64,000 nt of DNA from NCBI RefSeq assembly GCF_000275825.1, contig NZ_JH719942.1:3726614-3790613 (forward strand), written 5' to 3'. Both the position numbers and the translations under genes were made by a program. Under the pieces are notes generated by a model. The model ran no database searches. It worked only from the letters and a program-made list of their open reading frames with translations, and had not been told where the DNA came from. Positions 1 through 8,530 of this stretch are shown here, in pieces. The first letter of the stretch is position 1. Each line of letters starts with the position of its first letter. Origin of the DNA: Saprospira grandis DSM 2844 (GTDB taxonomy: Bacteria; Bacteroidota; Bacteroidia; Chitinophagales; Saprospiraceae).

Positions 1-1
1 G

Positions 2-448
2 CCTAAAAAGCCTAGTTTTAAGGCGGTAAAGGAGTTGGATAATTGGGCCAAAAAACTGGATACTGTTTGGGGCCTAGATTTTTGGTTGAGAGGAGAGGAA
101 ATTGTGGCTTTTCCCAAAGTGCATAAAAAGCTAGGTGAGCAATTGGCTCGATCATTATATCTTTTGCAGGCGGGGGCTAACTTACTGGAGCAAAAAGGTG
201 CAAAATATCGGCCTATGGCGAGTAGTGGACAGAGTTTGGCTTGGGCCAAGTCTGCTTTTCCGAGCATTGAATTAGAAAAAGAGGCGGCCTTAAATTATTT
301 GAGAGGAGAAGTTTTATCCTTAGAAAATATGCCCAAGGGGTGGTTTCAACTCCATTATCAGGGCTTGCCTTTAGGCTGGGCCAAAGGCTTGCTTGGGGGG
401 AGAATGAATAATTATTACCCCAAACATTGGCGGCTCAGACAGCGTTAA
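2..448 (+). CDS. C-terminal part of an RsmF/YebU-like rRNA (cytosine-C5) methyltransferase, cut by the window edge
   Basis: The frame is open from base 2 with no stop upstream, so the gene runs in from the left and only about 148 C-terminal residues are seen; the catalytic SAM-binding domain lies outside. What is visible matches the PUA-like RNA-binding tail of NOL1/NOP2/Sun-family 16S rRNA m5C methyltransferases of the RsmF type: LRGEVL, then a short strand, LPLGWAKG, then RMNNYYPKHWRLR at the extreme C-terminus. The PLGW-K...NNYYPK-WR-R ending is characteristic of that family. Role (family knowledge): cytoplasmic methylation of a cytidine in 16S rRNA. The internal TTG at 35 is not a real start. 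Confidence 0.7.
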   Translation, partial: PKKPSFKAVKELDNWAKKLDTVWGLDFWLRGEEIVAFPKVHKKLGEQLARSLYLLQAGANLLEQKGAKYRPMASSGQSLAWAKSAFPSIELEKEAALNYLRGEVLSLENMPKGWFQLHYQGLPLGWAKGLLGGRMNNYYPKHWRLRQR

Positions 449-527
449 TCTCAATGTTTACGATTTCTTAATAGAAAATGTCTATAGACAAGCCCGAATA
501 GTCGCCCTGCTTTTCTCTAAAAAAGCT

Positions 528-535
528 TAACTTTG
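528..535 (+). promoter_or_regulatory. Bacteroidota -7 box upstream of the response regulator
   Basis: TAACTTTG fits the TAnnTTTG -7 consensus, 21 bp before the ATG at 557. No clear TTG -33 element is seen 19-20 bp upstream, so this is only a partial promoter match. A start near 542 would exclude the upstream in-frame TTG at 533 as the translation start. Confidence 0.35.
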
Positions 536-556
536 CGCAAAACAAAGCAGCCTGTT

Positions 557-1246
557 ATGAAAGACCAAAAGGACTACAAAATTCTAATTGCAGATGATGA
601 GCCCGATATTTTGGAGTTCGTTACCTACAACCTCATCAAAGAAGGCTATCAGGTGAGTACGGCCAGAAACGGCATGGAAGCCGTAGAGAAGGCCAAGGAA
701 GTACAACCTCACCTTATTTTGCTCGATATTATGATGCCTGAGCTAGACGGGGTAGAGGTTTGCCGAGAATTGCGTAGCCAGCCCGAATTTGAACACACCA
801 TTATTGCTTTTCTCACGGCCCGAAGCGAGGATTACTCGCAGATTGTGGGTTTTGAAGTGGGAGGCGATGACTACATCACCAAACCGATTCGCCCTAGAGT
901 GCTCATCAGCCGAATTGCGGCCCTTTTGCGACGCTATAATAATAGCCCGCAAGAAGAAGGGGACCAAATTCGGGTGGCGGACCTTGTTATTGACAAGGAA
1001 CGAGTTTTGGTGATTCGAGGAGAAGAAGAAATTGCCTTGGCCAAAAAAGAGTTTGAACTGCTCTGTTTGTTGGCCTCTAAACCCGGAAAAGTCTTTGCTC
1101 GCGAAGAGATTTTTAAGAATGTTTGGGGCAATGATGTCATTGTTGGTAATCGAACCATTGATGTGCACATTCGCAAAATTCGAGAGAAGATTGGCGAGTA
1201 TTATATCAAGACCATTAAGGGGATTGGTTATAAGTTTGAGTTTTAA
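557..1246 (+). CDS. OmpR/PhoB-family response regulator
   Basis: A 229-residue two-domain transcription regulator. The receiver domain has the acidic pair in IADDEPD, the phospho-acceptor Asp57 in LLDIMMPELDG and the conserved Lys109 in TKPIRP. The C-terminal winged helix (roughly residues 130-228) shows the OmpR pattern, with KEFELLCLLASKPGKVFAREEI followed by NRTIDVHIRKIREKIG and IKTIKGIGYKF. The ATG at 557 is chosen over an upstream TTG because the receiver domain starts directly after it and a -7 box overlaps the TTG. The next gene on the strand is its likely partner histidine kinase. The pair resembles PhoB/PhoR, but the signal is not visible from sequence. Confidence 0.9.
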   Translation: MKDQKDYKILIADDEPDILEFVTYNLIKEGYQVSTARNGMEAVEKAKEVQPHLILLDIMMPELDGVEVCRELRSQPEFEHTIIAFLTARSEDYSQIVGFEVGGDDYITKPIRPRVLISRIAALLRRYNNSPQEEGDQIRVADLVIDKERVLVIRGEEEIALAKKEFELLCLLASKPGKVFAREEIFKNVWGNDVIVGNRTIDVHIRKIREKIGEYYIKTIKGIGYKFEF

Positions 1247-1264
1247 TTTTTGAAGAAATAATAA

Positions 1265-1299
1265 AGAGGAGAGTACTTGACTGACTCTCCTTTTTTTTT
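1265..1299 (+). terminator. Rho-independent terminator between response regulator and kinase
   Basis: Perfect 8-bp stem AGGAGAGT / ACTCTCCT with a 9-nt loop, followed directly by nine T. It lies only 19 bases after the regulator stop codon and 24 bases before the kinase ATG, so it should reduce read-through from regulator to kinase. Confidence 0.75.
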
Positions 1300-1322
1300 G
1301 CCTTTTGTTAAATTTTGACCCT

Positions 1323-2390
1323 ATGTTATTTTTGGCGCCCAAAAATCCTACGCCTCAATTATTGGCTTTTCTTACGGCCCTACAGGCCAGTTTACCGGCC
1401 CTAATTGGCTTAATTGCTCTCAAGCTGTTGCTGCCTAGCTTGCTCAGTTGGTGGGCGCTTTTGCCCATTTTTCTGATCTTTTTGGGCACGGGATATTATG
1501 CTAGCCATCGGGCTTTGCGCAAGTTTATCTACAACAAAGTGAAGTTGATTTATAAGTCGATTCACAGCCTAAAGGCCCCTAAATCAAGCAAGCCGCTCAA
1601 TATTGATATGCGCAATCATATTATTGATCGAGTAGAAAAAGAGGTGACCGAATGGGCCAAAGACTGGACCCAAGAGATTCGCTATCTCAAAAAAATGGAG
1701 CAGTACCGCCGAGAGTTTATTGACAACGTTTCGCATGAACTCAAAACGCCCATATTCAATATGCAGGGCTATTTGTATACCTTGGCCGATGGCGGTTTGG
1801 AGGATGAAATGATCCGAGATAAGTATCTGCAGCGGGCCATTGATAATGTAGAGCGCATTGCGGAGATTGTTCAAGAGCTCAATCATATTTCTAAATTTGA
1901 GTCTAGTGCGGTAGAGCTAGAAATGCAGCCTTTTGATATTCAGGAGTTGGCTCAAGAGGTGGTGGAAAGCATGGAGATCAGTGCCGAGAAAAAACAGATT
2001 GATTTGCGTTTTAAGGACACGGCCAAAAAACCTTATATTGTACAAGCCGACCGCGAGATGATTCGGCAGGTTTTGGTCAATTTGGTCTCCAATTCTATTA
2101 AATATGGCCGCCCAAAAGGCCATACCCTCATTGGTTTTTACGATTTGGACCAAAATGTCTTGATCGAGATTTCCGATACGGGCAAGGGCATTGCTCAGGA
2201 GCATCTGCCCCGTCTTTTTGAGCGCTTTTATCGGGTAGACAAGGGCCGCTCTCGACATGAGGGGGGCACTGGTCTGGGCCTTTCTATCGTTAAGCATATT
2301 GTGGAGGCGCATCAACAGACGATAAATGTGCGCAGCCGCCTAGGCGTGGGCTCTACTTTTGGCTTTACCTTGGCCAAATATAAGGGCTAG
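1323..2390 (+). CDS. PhoR-like membrane sensor histidine kinase
   Basis: About 355 residues. Two hydrophobic segments near the N-terminus (about residues 18-36 and 42-58) with almost no periplasmic loop suggest sensing within the membrane or through a partner. A HisKA domain follows with the phospho-acceptor His138 in FIDNVSHELKTPIFNMQGY. The HATPase domain has the N box VNLVSNSIKYG, G1 box DTGKGIAQEH, the F box LFERFYRVD and G2 box GGTGLGLSIVKH, so it is intact. The ATG at 1323 is preferred to a TTG at 1305. It is the likely partner of the upstream response regulator. A terminator lies between the two genes, so their expression may be uncoupled. Confidence 0.88.
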   Translation: MLFLAPKNPTPQLLAFLTALQASLPALIGLIALKLLLPSLLSWWALLPIFLIFLGTGYYASHRALRKFIYNKVKLIYKSIHSLKAPKSSKPLNIDMRNHIIDRVEKEVTEWAKDWTQEIRYLKKMEQYRREFIDNVSHELKTPIFNMQGYLYTLADGGLEDEMIRDKYLQRAIDNVERIAEIVQELNHISKFESSAVELEMQPFDIQELAQEVVESMEISAEKKQIDLRFKDTAKKPYIVQADREMIRQVLVNLVSNSIKYGRPKGHTLIGFYDLDQNVLIEISDTGKGIAQEHLPRLFERFYRVDKGRSRHEGGTGLGLSIVKHIVEAHQQTINVRSRLGVGSTFGFTLAKYKG

Positions 2391-2404
2391 GATAATGAGG
2401 ATTT

Positions 2405-2546
2405 GGGGCCCGCGGCCGGCTAGGCTTCGCCTAGGTCGGCCGCCGCTATGCTGCGCGGCTCACAGGTCTGTTCGGCCCTTCGCAAAAAAGCTCCGCTTTT
2501 TTTGCTCGGTCTGGCGCTTTGCGCCACCGCTGCGCAGCGCTGGGCC
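2405..2546 (+). repeat. GC-rich intergenic mosaic repeat, type C, forward
   Basis: Begins GGGGCCCGCGGCCGGC and ends GCGCTGGGCC. It contains the shared core (GGCTCACAGGTCTGTTCGGCCCTTCGC-like, at about 2457-2483), followed by variable hairpins such as AAAAAAGC..GCTTTTTT and GGCGC-TTTGCGCC. The same framework recurs inverted at 13997-14133 and 58019-58150. Reading frames through it are compositional artefacts. Confidence 0.8.
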
Positions 2547-2576
2547 ATTTGGATCATGCTTTAAACTAAATTACTA

Positions 2577-3437
2577 ATGAACAAATTTCTCTTGTTATTT
2601 GCTGCTTTGCCCTTGCTTTGGGCCTGTAAAAAAGAAACGCCCGACCCTCAAACGGAAGAAGCCAAAGTCATTTTTCGCATTTCGGTAGATCCTAGCCAAG
2701 AGCGGCTAGATAATTTGGGGCAGCCAGCGGCCATGCCCGCAGGGCATGCGGGCCAAGATCCCGATTTTTACGAAATTACTGCTCATTATTTAGAGTTGGC
2801 CCCCTCGGCTTATACCCAATTGGGGGATGGGGCAGTTTTGTATCATGCTCCAGAAGTGACTACTGGCGGCGACCAAGCCATTGATTTCTCGCAGCGGAAA
2901 GCTACTGCTTCTGGTGATATTTTTTTGGAGGTCCCCATTTCTCAATTTCCTCTGGGAGATTATGAGTGGCTGCGCCTTTCTTTGGCCTACCAAAACTATG
3001 GGGTAGAATTCTATTATAACAACCAGGCGTTTACGGGCCGTTTGGCTAGTTTTGTGGGCTATAATAGCTATATAGATACGGTGATTGTGGACCAACAATC
3101 TTTGGCCGTTAATGCCAATAAGTTGCAGGGCTTTTGGGCCTTTGAAACGCCCTTTAATTTAGCGTCTGGTCAGGCTGCAGGGACCACCGTGCCCAATCCT
3201 TTGGCGGCCAGCTCGCCTATTCCGGCTGGTAGCTGCATCGTCACGGGCCAATTGGAGCAAATCCTGAGCATTACAGGCAATGAAACCGAAGATATTGAAA
3301 TCAACATGAGCCTGTCGACCAACAAAAGCTTTGAGTGGGAAGACCTGAATGGCAATGGAAAATGGGACGTAGGGCCCAATAATCCAGAATCTGTAGTGGA
3401 TATGGGTTTGCGGGGACTAAAAGCTTTTGTTGATTAA
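2577..3437 (+). CDS. Exported lipoprotein of unknown function
   Basis: 286 residues. It starts with a short lipoprotein signal, ending LLWAC at Cys17, followed by KKETPDPQ, so it should be lipidated and envelope-anchored. The mature part is rich in beta-strand-like sequence. Near the C-terminus is DLNGNGKWD (about residues 256-264), an EF-hand/dockerin-like calcium-binding loop pattern, found in many Bacteroidota surface proteins. No family was recognised. It is monocistronic: a type C repeat lies upstream and a strong terminator follows 19 bases after the stop. Confidence 0.75.
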   Translation: MNKFLLLFAALPLLWACKKETPDPQTEEAKVIFRISVDPSQERLDNLGQPAAMPAGHAGQDPDFYEITAHYLELAPSAYTQLGDGAVLYHAPEVTTGGDQAIDFSQRKATASGDIFLEVPISQFPLGDYEWLRLSLAYQNYGVEFYYNNQAFTGRLASFVGYNSYIDTVIVDQQSLAVNANKLQGFWAFETPFNLASGQAAGTTVPNPLAASSPIPAGSCIVTGQLEQILSITGNETEDIEINMSLSTNKSFEWEDLNGNGKWDVGPNNPESVVDMGLRGLKAFVD

Positions 3438-3456
3438 GCTTTCCTTGATGCCATGC

Positions 3457-3489
3457 AAAAAGCGCCTTCTGATCAGAAGGCGCTTTTTT
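3457..3489 (+). terminator. Rho-independent terminator after the lipoprotein gene
   Basis: A nearly perfect palindrome, AAAGCGCCTTCT / AGAAGGCGCTTT around GATC, running into a T tract. The A tract on the other side makes it potentially bidirectional. Confidence 0.85.
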
Positions 3490-3552
3490 GTTTGTAGGTC
3501 CAAGATTTCATTCCTAGAGTTATTCCATAAGAGTTTCAAGCATATATCCATC

Positions 3553-3685
3553 CTACAGGCCCGAAGGGCCGCAGGCCTAGCGATGTGCAGCAGTGCGGCG
3601 AAGCCGCAGACCAAGGCCGTTAGGCCGCAGGGCCGAGCGAACAGCGAGCTGCGAAACGTAGCGCCTGCCGAAGGCAGGAGGCCCC
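3553..3685 (-). repeat. GC-rich intergenic mosaic repeat, type B, reverse
   Basis: Read on the minus strand it starts GGGGCCTCC, passes the core with GCTCGCTGTTCGCTCGGCCC, and ends ATCGCTAGGCC plus a terminal hairpin (GGCCCGAAGGGCC on the plus strand). It fills the gap before the ATPase gene. Confidence 0.8.
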
Positions 3686-3787
3686 AAATACCTAAAAAAC
3701 GAATGGCAAAAAGCTATAATTTTTGTGAAAAAATCACAAAACAGAAGTATATTGCTAAATTGAATAAAGCGAAATCCTTTAGGAGCT

Positions 3788-4987
3788 ATGTTGATACAAT
3801 TTGCAGTAGAGAACTTTTTCTCTTTTAAAGAAGAAGCTATTCTGAGTTTTTTGGGAAATAAGACGACCAAAGAGCATGAGGAAGAGAATATATTTTACTT
3901 GGAGGGGCAGAAAATATTGAAGTCTTTGGCTATTTATGGGGCCAATGCTAGCGGGAAAACCAACCTTTTTTTGGCCTTAAGGTTTATGCTAGACTGTATG
4001 AAACATGGTTTGGACACTATTTTTAAGGAAGATGCGGGGAAAAGTACGGCCTTTTTGTTTTCTCCCACCACAGCTAAAGAAAGCTCTTTTTTTGAGCTCG
4101 TTTTTGCTGTAGAGGGGCAGTTCTATCATTATGGTTTTGAGATTTTTGAGGGCAAACTGCAGGCGGAATGGCTGTATCGAGGTTGGAACAAAGAAGAGGA
4201 GCTTTTTCAGCGGGAGAAGCAGCAAATTGATTATGATAAGGACTTGTTTTCAGAAGGCGATCGCTTGGCCGAAAAGACGAGGCCCGATGTATTGTTTTTG
4301 CTTGTTTGTGCGCAGTTTAATGGAACAATTGCTAAGTCTATTTTGGATTATGTTGCTAAGGTGAATGTATTAACGGGCCTAAAGGGAGAGTCAATCTTAG
4401 GATTTGGGCTAAAAAAGTTTGAGGAAGATGAGCGATTTAGACTTTGGTTACAGCAGTTTATGCAGCCTTTGGGCATTGAGCGAATTTCTTTAAGTGGGGA
4501 GTCTGGAAAAAGAGAATATCGCTTTTGGCATCAGGTATTTGATGAAAGCGGGCAGGGGATAGAGAGTCAAGGTTTGCCTTTAGCGCGGATGTCTACAGGA
4601 ACTCGAAAATTGCTTTGCTTTTTGGCCCCTATTTATGAAGCGCTAGAAGAGCAAGAGGTTTTGTTTATAGATGAGCTAGATGCGAGCTTTCATCCTTTGC
4701 TCTTAGAGCTTTTGTTGAAGCTATTTCATCGGCACAATAAAAAAGGGGCGCAGTTTGCCTTTAGTTTACACAATCCTCGTTTGCTAGAGCAAAAGCTTTT
4801 GCGTAGGGATCAAATTTACTTTGTCGAGAAAACGCCCAGAGGGGCTTCTCAACTTTATTCGCTACTAGATTATAAGGTCCGAAATGATGAGAAACTAGAT
4901 AAGAACTATTTGAAGGGGAAATATGGGGCTTTGCCAGAGCTTCAGCTGTTAGAAGAAAAATTATTGGAGTATGGGCAAGAAGAATAG
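3788..4987 (+). CDS. AbiL/RloA-like AAA ATPase, candidate defence protein
   Basis: 399 residues. The N-terminus IQFAVENFFSFKEEAILSF is the typical first strand of the OLD/RecF-like AAA_15 ATPases. The Walker A is GANASGKT (residues 51-58), the ABC-type signature region is MSTGTRKLLCFLAPI, and the Walker B is LFIDELDASFHP, followed by an H-loop SLHNPRLL. Family members (AbiLii, RloA and similar) act as ATPase halves of two-gene abortive infection or anti-phage systems. It overlaps the next gene by 17 nt, indicating translational coupling. The start is preceded by an AGGAG sequence 2 bases upstream of ATG, which is unusual for this phylum. Defence function is inferred from family and pairing only. 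Confidence 0.75.
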   Translation: MLIQFAVENFFSFKEEAILSFLGNKTTKEHEEENIFYLEGQKILKSLAIYGANASGKTNLFLALRFMLDCMKHGLDTIFKEDAGKSTAFLFSPTTAKESSFFELVFAVEGQFYHYGFEIFEGKLQAEWLYRGWNKEEELFQREKQQIDYDKDLFSEGDRLAEKTRPDVLFLLVCAQFNGTIAKSILDYVAKVNVLTGLKGESILGFGLKKFEEDERFRLWLQQFMQPLGIERISLSGESGKREYRFWHQVFDESGQGIESQGLPLARMSTGTRKLLCFLAPIYEALEEQEVLFIDELDASFHPLLLELLLKLFHRHNKKGAQFAFSLHNPRLLEQKLLRRDQIYFVEKTPRGASQLYSLLDYKVRNDEKLDKNYLKGKYGALPELQLLEEKLLEYGQEE

Positions 4988-5399
4988 ACGAGAAAGAAAA
5001 GGCCCTAAGCGAGAGTCTAAACATCTTGATGCAAGGGAAACAGGCGATGGGCAGCTGCTCCAATTTGCTTTTGCTTATTTTTCCAGAACGCAATTATATC
5101 CCTTTAAATATTGGGAAGAAAATGACCTATTAGCAGATGCTTTGGATAGCTTGGTTAACTTAGCCAACTCTAGTGTACATGAGTTGAAAAGGGATCAGCG
5201 ACTCAAAATTTATGGTCCAAATATTCCCAATGGCTCTGCTTTTAAGCAGCCCCGCAATATTCCTGGAACTGCTTGTTGGGCCTCTTTACGCCTGACTGGA
5301 AAGCGTCGGCTAATCGGATTCATGGAACAACAATGCTTTCAATTAGTCTTTTTGGACCCTGAGCATAAATTCTATCCAAGTCCAAAGAAGCATACCTAA
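4971..5399 (+). CDS. Small basic protein coupled to the AAA ATPase
   Basis: 142 residues, start ATG inside the last codons of the ATPase gene (17-nt overlap). The N-terminus is strongly basic (KKNRRERKGPKRESK), which recalls the RloB-type partner of RloA-like ATPases, but the rest lacks the RloB TOPRIM-like motifs I would expect. The C-terminal part (WASLRLTGKRRLIGFMEQ, then FQLVFLDPEHKFYPS) resembles compact strand-rich toxin-like folds. I do not recognise a family with confidence. The arrangement suggests an effector or toxin partner of the ATPase. Confidence 0.6.
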   Translation: MGKKNRRERKGPKRESKHLDARETGDGQLLQFAFAYFSRTQLYPFKYWEENDLLADALDSLVNLANSSVHELKRDQRLKIYGPNIPNGSAFKQPRNIPGTACWASLRLTGKRRLIGFMEQQCFQLVFLDPEHKFYPSPKKHT

Positions 5400-5412
5400 G
5401 CCCCAAAAACTA

Positions 5413-5446
5413 ACAAAGCCCACTACTTAATTGTAGCGGGCTTTGT
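5413..5446. terminator. Bidirectional terminator between converging genes
   Basis: Stem ACAAAGCCCACTAC / GTAGCGGGCTTTGT with one mismatch and a short loop, placed between the stop of the small basic protein gene (plus) and the stop of the aminopeptidase gene (minus). Confidence 0.75.
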
Positions 5447-5463
5447 CTATTCTGCGCAAAAGC

Positions 5464-6759
5464 TTAAGCATTCATCAAGCTTTCGATTTCTTCCACCTCA
5501 ATCGGAATTTGCCCCATGAGGTTGTCTACACCATTTGCCGTGATGAGCAAATCATCCTCAATGCGTACGCCCAAGCCCTCTTCAGGGATATAAATACCAG
5601 GCTCGCAAGTAAAGACCATCCCCTCCTTAAATTCGACATAGCGGTTGGCCAAATCATGCACATCCAACCCAATATGATGCGAGGTGCCATGCATGAAATA
5701 TTTCTTATAGGCAGGCATAGCGGGGTTTTGCTGGGCCACTTCCTCCTTGCTAAGCAAACCCAAACCAATGAGCTCTAGCTCCATAATATGCCCCACTTCT
5801 TGGTGGTAATCGGTCAAGTTGTTGCCCGGACGAAGCAATTGCTGGGCCTCATTTTTTACCCGAAAAACCGCCTCGTAAACCGCCTTTTGGCGCTCCGTAA
5901 AACGACCATTTACCGGAATCGTACGCGATAAATCTGCCGCATAATTGCCATATTCGGCCCCAAAATCCATCAACATCAAATCGCCATCCTGCAAAATGGC
6001 ATTGTTGTCATTATAATGCAAAATACAAGCCGCTGGCCCAGAAGCAATAATTGGCGAGTAAGCATGCCCAGAAGCCCCAGACCGAATAAATTCATGCATG
6101 ATTTCCGCCTCTACTTCATACTCTTTTAGGCCCGGACGAGTCGTTTGCAATACTCTGCGAAAGGCCCGATTCGTAATTTCACAAGCCGCCCGCATCAATT
6201 TAACCTCTTCCTCCGTTTTCTGCATACGCAGTTCCTTCAAAATAGGCTGAGCACGCATAAACTCATGCCCCACATACTGATGCTTCAATTCCAAGGCCTT
6301 GCGCTGGTTGCGGTTAGGCACCTCAGAAGCCGCCCGATCATTCTCATTGCCATTAACATAAATCGTATCGGCCAACAAAATCATCTCATTGAGCAGGGCC
6401 GGCATACTCTCTGTCCAAGCCACCGTAGATACCCCAGCCGTCTGGGCCACATCCTCTTTGGTGTACTTATAACCCTCCCAAATTTTAATATATTCACTGG
6501 TCTTTTTCGTAAAAATTACCTCCTCAAAGGCCTTCCCTTTAGGGCAATTGGGGTAAAGTACCAAGACAACCTCCTCCTGGTCCAAACCAGAAAGATAAAA
6601 AAGGTCGCTATCTTGCCGAAAAGGAAAAAAACAATCCCCATTTCGAGGCAATAGATCTGCCGCATGAAAAATGGCTATACTGTTGGGCTTCATTTTTTGC
6701 ATAAATCGCTGTCGATTCAATTGAAAAAGCGCAGCAGGAATATCTTGGTATCGTTTCAT
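5464..6759 (-). CDS. pepP: Xaa-Pro aminopeptidase (M24B metallopeptidase)
   Basis: 431 residues from the ATG at 6759 (a second ATG lies one codon upstream; the longer TTG-initiated frame is unlikely). The N-terminal aminopeptidase-P domain is seen around FFPFRQDSDLFYLSGLDQEEVVLVL. The pita-bread catalytic domain carries the dinuclear metal ligands: Asp in LMDFGAEYGNYAADLSRTIPV (two Asp), His in YFMHGTSHHIGLDVHD, Glu in CEPGIYIPEEGLGVRIEDD (two Glu). It removes N-terminal residues preceding proline in the cytoplasm. Length is normal for the family. It is transcribed alone, converging on the ATPase pair. Confidence 0.92.
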   Translation of the reverse strand: MKRYQDIPAALFQLNRQRFMQKMKPNSIAIFHAADLLPRNGDCFFPFRQDSDLFYLSGLDQEEVVLVLYPNCPKGKAFEEVIFTKKTSEYIKIWEGYKYTKEDVAQTAGVSTVAWTESMPALLNEMILLADTIYVNGNENDRAASEVPNRNQRKALELKHQYVGHEFMRAQPILKELRMQKTEEEVKLMRAACEITNRAFRRVLQTTRPGLKEYEVEAEIMHEFIRSGASGHAYSPIIASGPAACILHYNDNNAILQDGDLMLMDFGAEYGNYAADLSRTIPVNGRFTERQKAVYEAVFRVKNEAQQLLRPGNNLTDYHQEVGHIMELELIGLGLLSKEEVAQQNPAMPAYKKYFMHGTSHHIGLDVHDLANRYVEFKEGMVFTCEPGIYIPEEGLGVRIEDDLLITANGVDNLMGQIPIEVEEIESLMNA

Positions 6760-6853
6760 CATGATGTGTTTTAAAAATCCAATTCCGAAAGCTAATTTTT
6801 TTCTCTTAAAGGACCAAATCAAGCCGCCTTTTAGGTTTTTTTTAGATTTTTTT

Positions 6854-7008
6854 GGGGCTGCCCCAGCCTGCGGCTGGGTCGGGCTGTGTCAGGGCTCGCA
6901 GGTCTGCTCGGCCCTGCAGGCTTTTTCGCTTCGCTTCAAAAGCCTTTGGTCTGCGGCTTCGCCGCCCCCTTATCCATCCCTCAGCCTGCGGGCCTGACGG
7001 CCCTCTAG
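6854..7008 (+). repeat. GC-rich intergenic mosaic repeat, type A, forward
   Basis: Starts GGGGCTGCCCC, continues GGGTCGGGCT, a core with GGCTCGCAGGTCTGCTCGGCCCT, variable hairpins, GGTCTGCGGC, then ATCCATCCCTCAGCC and a terminal hairpin. Located between the divergent aminopeptidase and LRR genes. The rest of the gap up to 7200 is AT-rich with no clear signal. Confidence 0.85.
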
Positions 7009-7200
7009 GACCAAATTATATTAAAAAAAGCTTAACAAATTCCTCTCCCGCCTTTAGGTTTCCTTAAAAACTATTGGTCTTCTTCTTGCCTTTTCCTAAA
7101 AAAAGGCTTTCTTTTAAGTGCTCCATGTACCTATCTTCCCCTTTTTAGTACCTACACCTTTAGGAAGTCACTTCCATTAAAAAATGCTAATCAGGATTTT

Positions 7201-8484
7201 ATGAATCAAATTATTGGTCTTTGTTTTGGCCTGCTATTTTTGGCCCTTCCCAGCTTTGCACAACAGTATTTATTATCCGATAAAGAGCTAGAGCAAACAC
7301 AAATTTATCGCAATCTAGATGAGGCCCTGGCCAATCCCGAGTTTGTCTATATCTTAGATCTTCGCTCTCAGGGAATTACCAAATTGCCAAAAGAAATTAG
7401 TAAACTCTATAAACTCCAACGCTTATATCTGCAAAATAATAACCTATATAAGTTGCCCGCCTCGGTGGCCAAACTCGAAAATTTGCAGCTCTTGCAGTTA
7501 GAGAAAAACCAACTGACCGATATTCCCAAAATTGTAGGCAAACTCGCCAACCTAGAAGAGTTGCGCCTGCGCTATAATAGCATCAAAGATATTTCTAAGT
7601 ATTTGGGCAAATTGACTAAACTTAGAGTGTTGGACCTTAGAGATAATCAAATTAAGCGCTTGCCCGAAACCCTGGGCCAACTAGAAAAATTAGAAGAGCT
7701 GCAGCTGGGCTATAATAGCATCCAACGCCTGCCCAAAAGTATGGGCGAACTACAGTCACTCTATTTTCTAGATTTGTCTGGCAATCCGCTTTACCAAATC
7801 CCAATGGACCTCTACCGAAATGAAAAGATTACGCATCTGAATTTGGGCTATTGCCAAGCTTTACACCCCGTTTTTGTGGCCGAATGGGCCTGCTATCTGC
7901 CCGCTCTAGAAGAATTACACTGGGAGGGCTGCAATTTTGAAAAACTCTCAGAAAAAGAACGCTTCGAGGTGCCTAAACTCAAACGCTTGTATCTCAGCCA
8001 GTCTAGAGGAGCCAAATTGCCTTCTTTCTTTTTGCGCCTGGGCCAATTAGAAGAACTAGAGCTAGATGAGGGCCAATTTAAAACCCTCGATTTTTCTCAG
8101 GCCAAACTCCCCAGCCTTCAAAGGCTCTCTCTCAAAAAGGGCCTGCTCGAAGAGCTGCCCCAAAATATTGAAGTGCTGAAAAGCTTGAAAAATCTTAATC
8201 TAGAGGAAAATGCCATTCTGGCCTTTTCTGCAGATTTTGCCCAATTAAGCGCCCTGCAAACGCTCTCTCTGCAAAAGAATAAAATTGAAAGGATTCCCAA
8301 TAATCTCGACCAATTGGTCAATTTGCGCCTACTCGAGTTACAGGGCAACCCCATTAAAGAGTTGCCGAGCTGCCTAGGCAATATGCCGCAGCTCTCTGGC
8401 CTCTACCTCAATAATACCGAAATTCCCCTAGAGGATATTCAAGCCCTAAAAGAGCTCTTGCCTTATACGGTTATTCAGTATTAG
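7201..8484 (+). CDS. Secreted leucine-rich-repeat protein
   Basis: 427 residues. It starts with a Sec signal peptide (MNQIIGLCFGLLFLALPSFA, cleavage near residue 20). The remainder is a run of about 15 LRR units of bacterial/Ras-suppressor type, LxxLxLxxNxLxxLPxxIxxLxx, roughly residues 45-420. The regular spacing is disturbed in the middle (about 215-290), where longer units with tryptophan and cysteine occur. No catalytic domain and no type IX sorting domain is visible, so it probably acts as an exported binding scaffold. A terminator follows immediately after the stop. Confidence 0.85.
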   Translation: MNQIIGLCFGLLFLALPSFAQQYLLSDKELEQTQIYRNLDEALANPEFVYILDLRSQGITKLPKEISKLYKLQRLYLQNNNLYKLPASVAKLENLQLLQLEKNQLTDIPKIVGKLANLEELRLRYNSIKDISKYLGKLTKLRVLDLRDNQIKRLPETLGQLEKLEELQLGYNSIQRLPKSMGELQSLYFLDLSGNPLYQIPMDLYRNEKITHLNLGYCQALHPVFVAEWACYLPALEELHWEGCNFEKLSEKERFEVPKLKRLYLSQSRGAKLPSFFLRLGQLEELELDEGQFKTLDFSQAKLPSLQRLSLKKGLLEELPQNIEVLKSLKNLNLEENAILAFSADFAQLSALQTLSLQKNKIERIPNNLDQLVNLRLLELQGNPIKELPSCLGNMPQLSGLYLNNTEIPLEDIQALKELLPYTVIQY

Positions 8485-8485
8485 A

Positions 8486-8522
8486 AAAAAAGCGCCCGTT
8501 CTTTAATGAACGGGCGCTTTTG
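8486..8522 (+). terminator. Rho-independent terminator after the LRR gene
   Basis: Stem AAAAGCGCCCGTTC / GAACGGGCGCTTTT with a 6-nt loop, beginning two bases after the stop codon. Confidence 0.85.
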
Positions 8523-8530
8523 CGTTCTGC

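Noticed and set aside
743..1342. Long antisense frame over the response regulator, and similar long antisense frames at 5526-5768, 9714-10298 and 51082-51780
   Set aside because: These are shadows of well-supported genes on the other strand.
2405..2546. Open reading frames inside the GC-rich mosaic repeats (here and at the other copies)
   Set aside because: They encode the same Ala/Arg/Gly/Pro-rich peptides in any copy and strand, following the repeat's base composition, and have no homology-like pattern.
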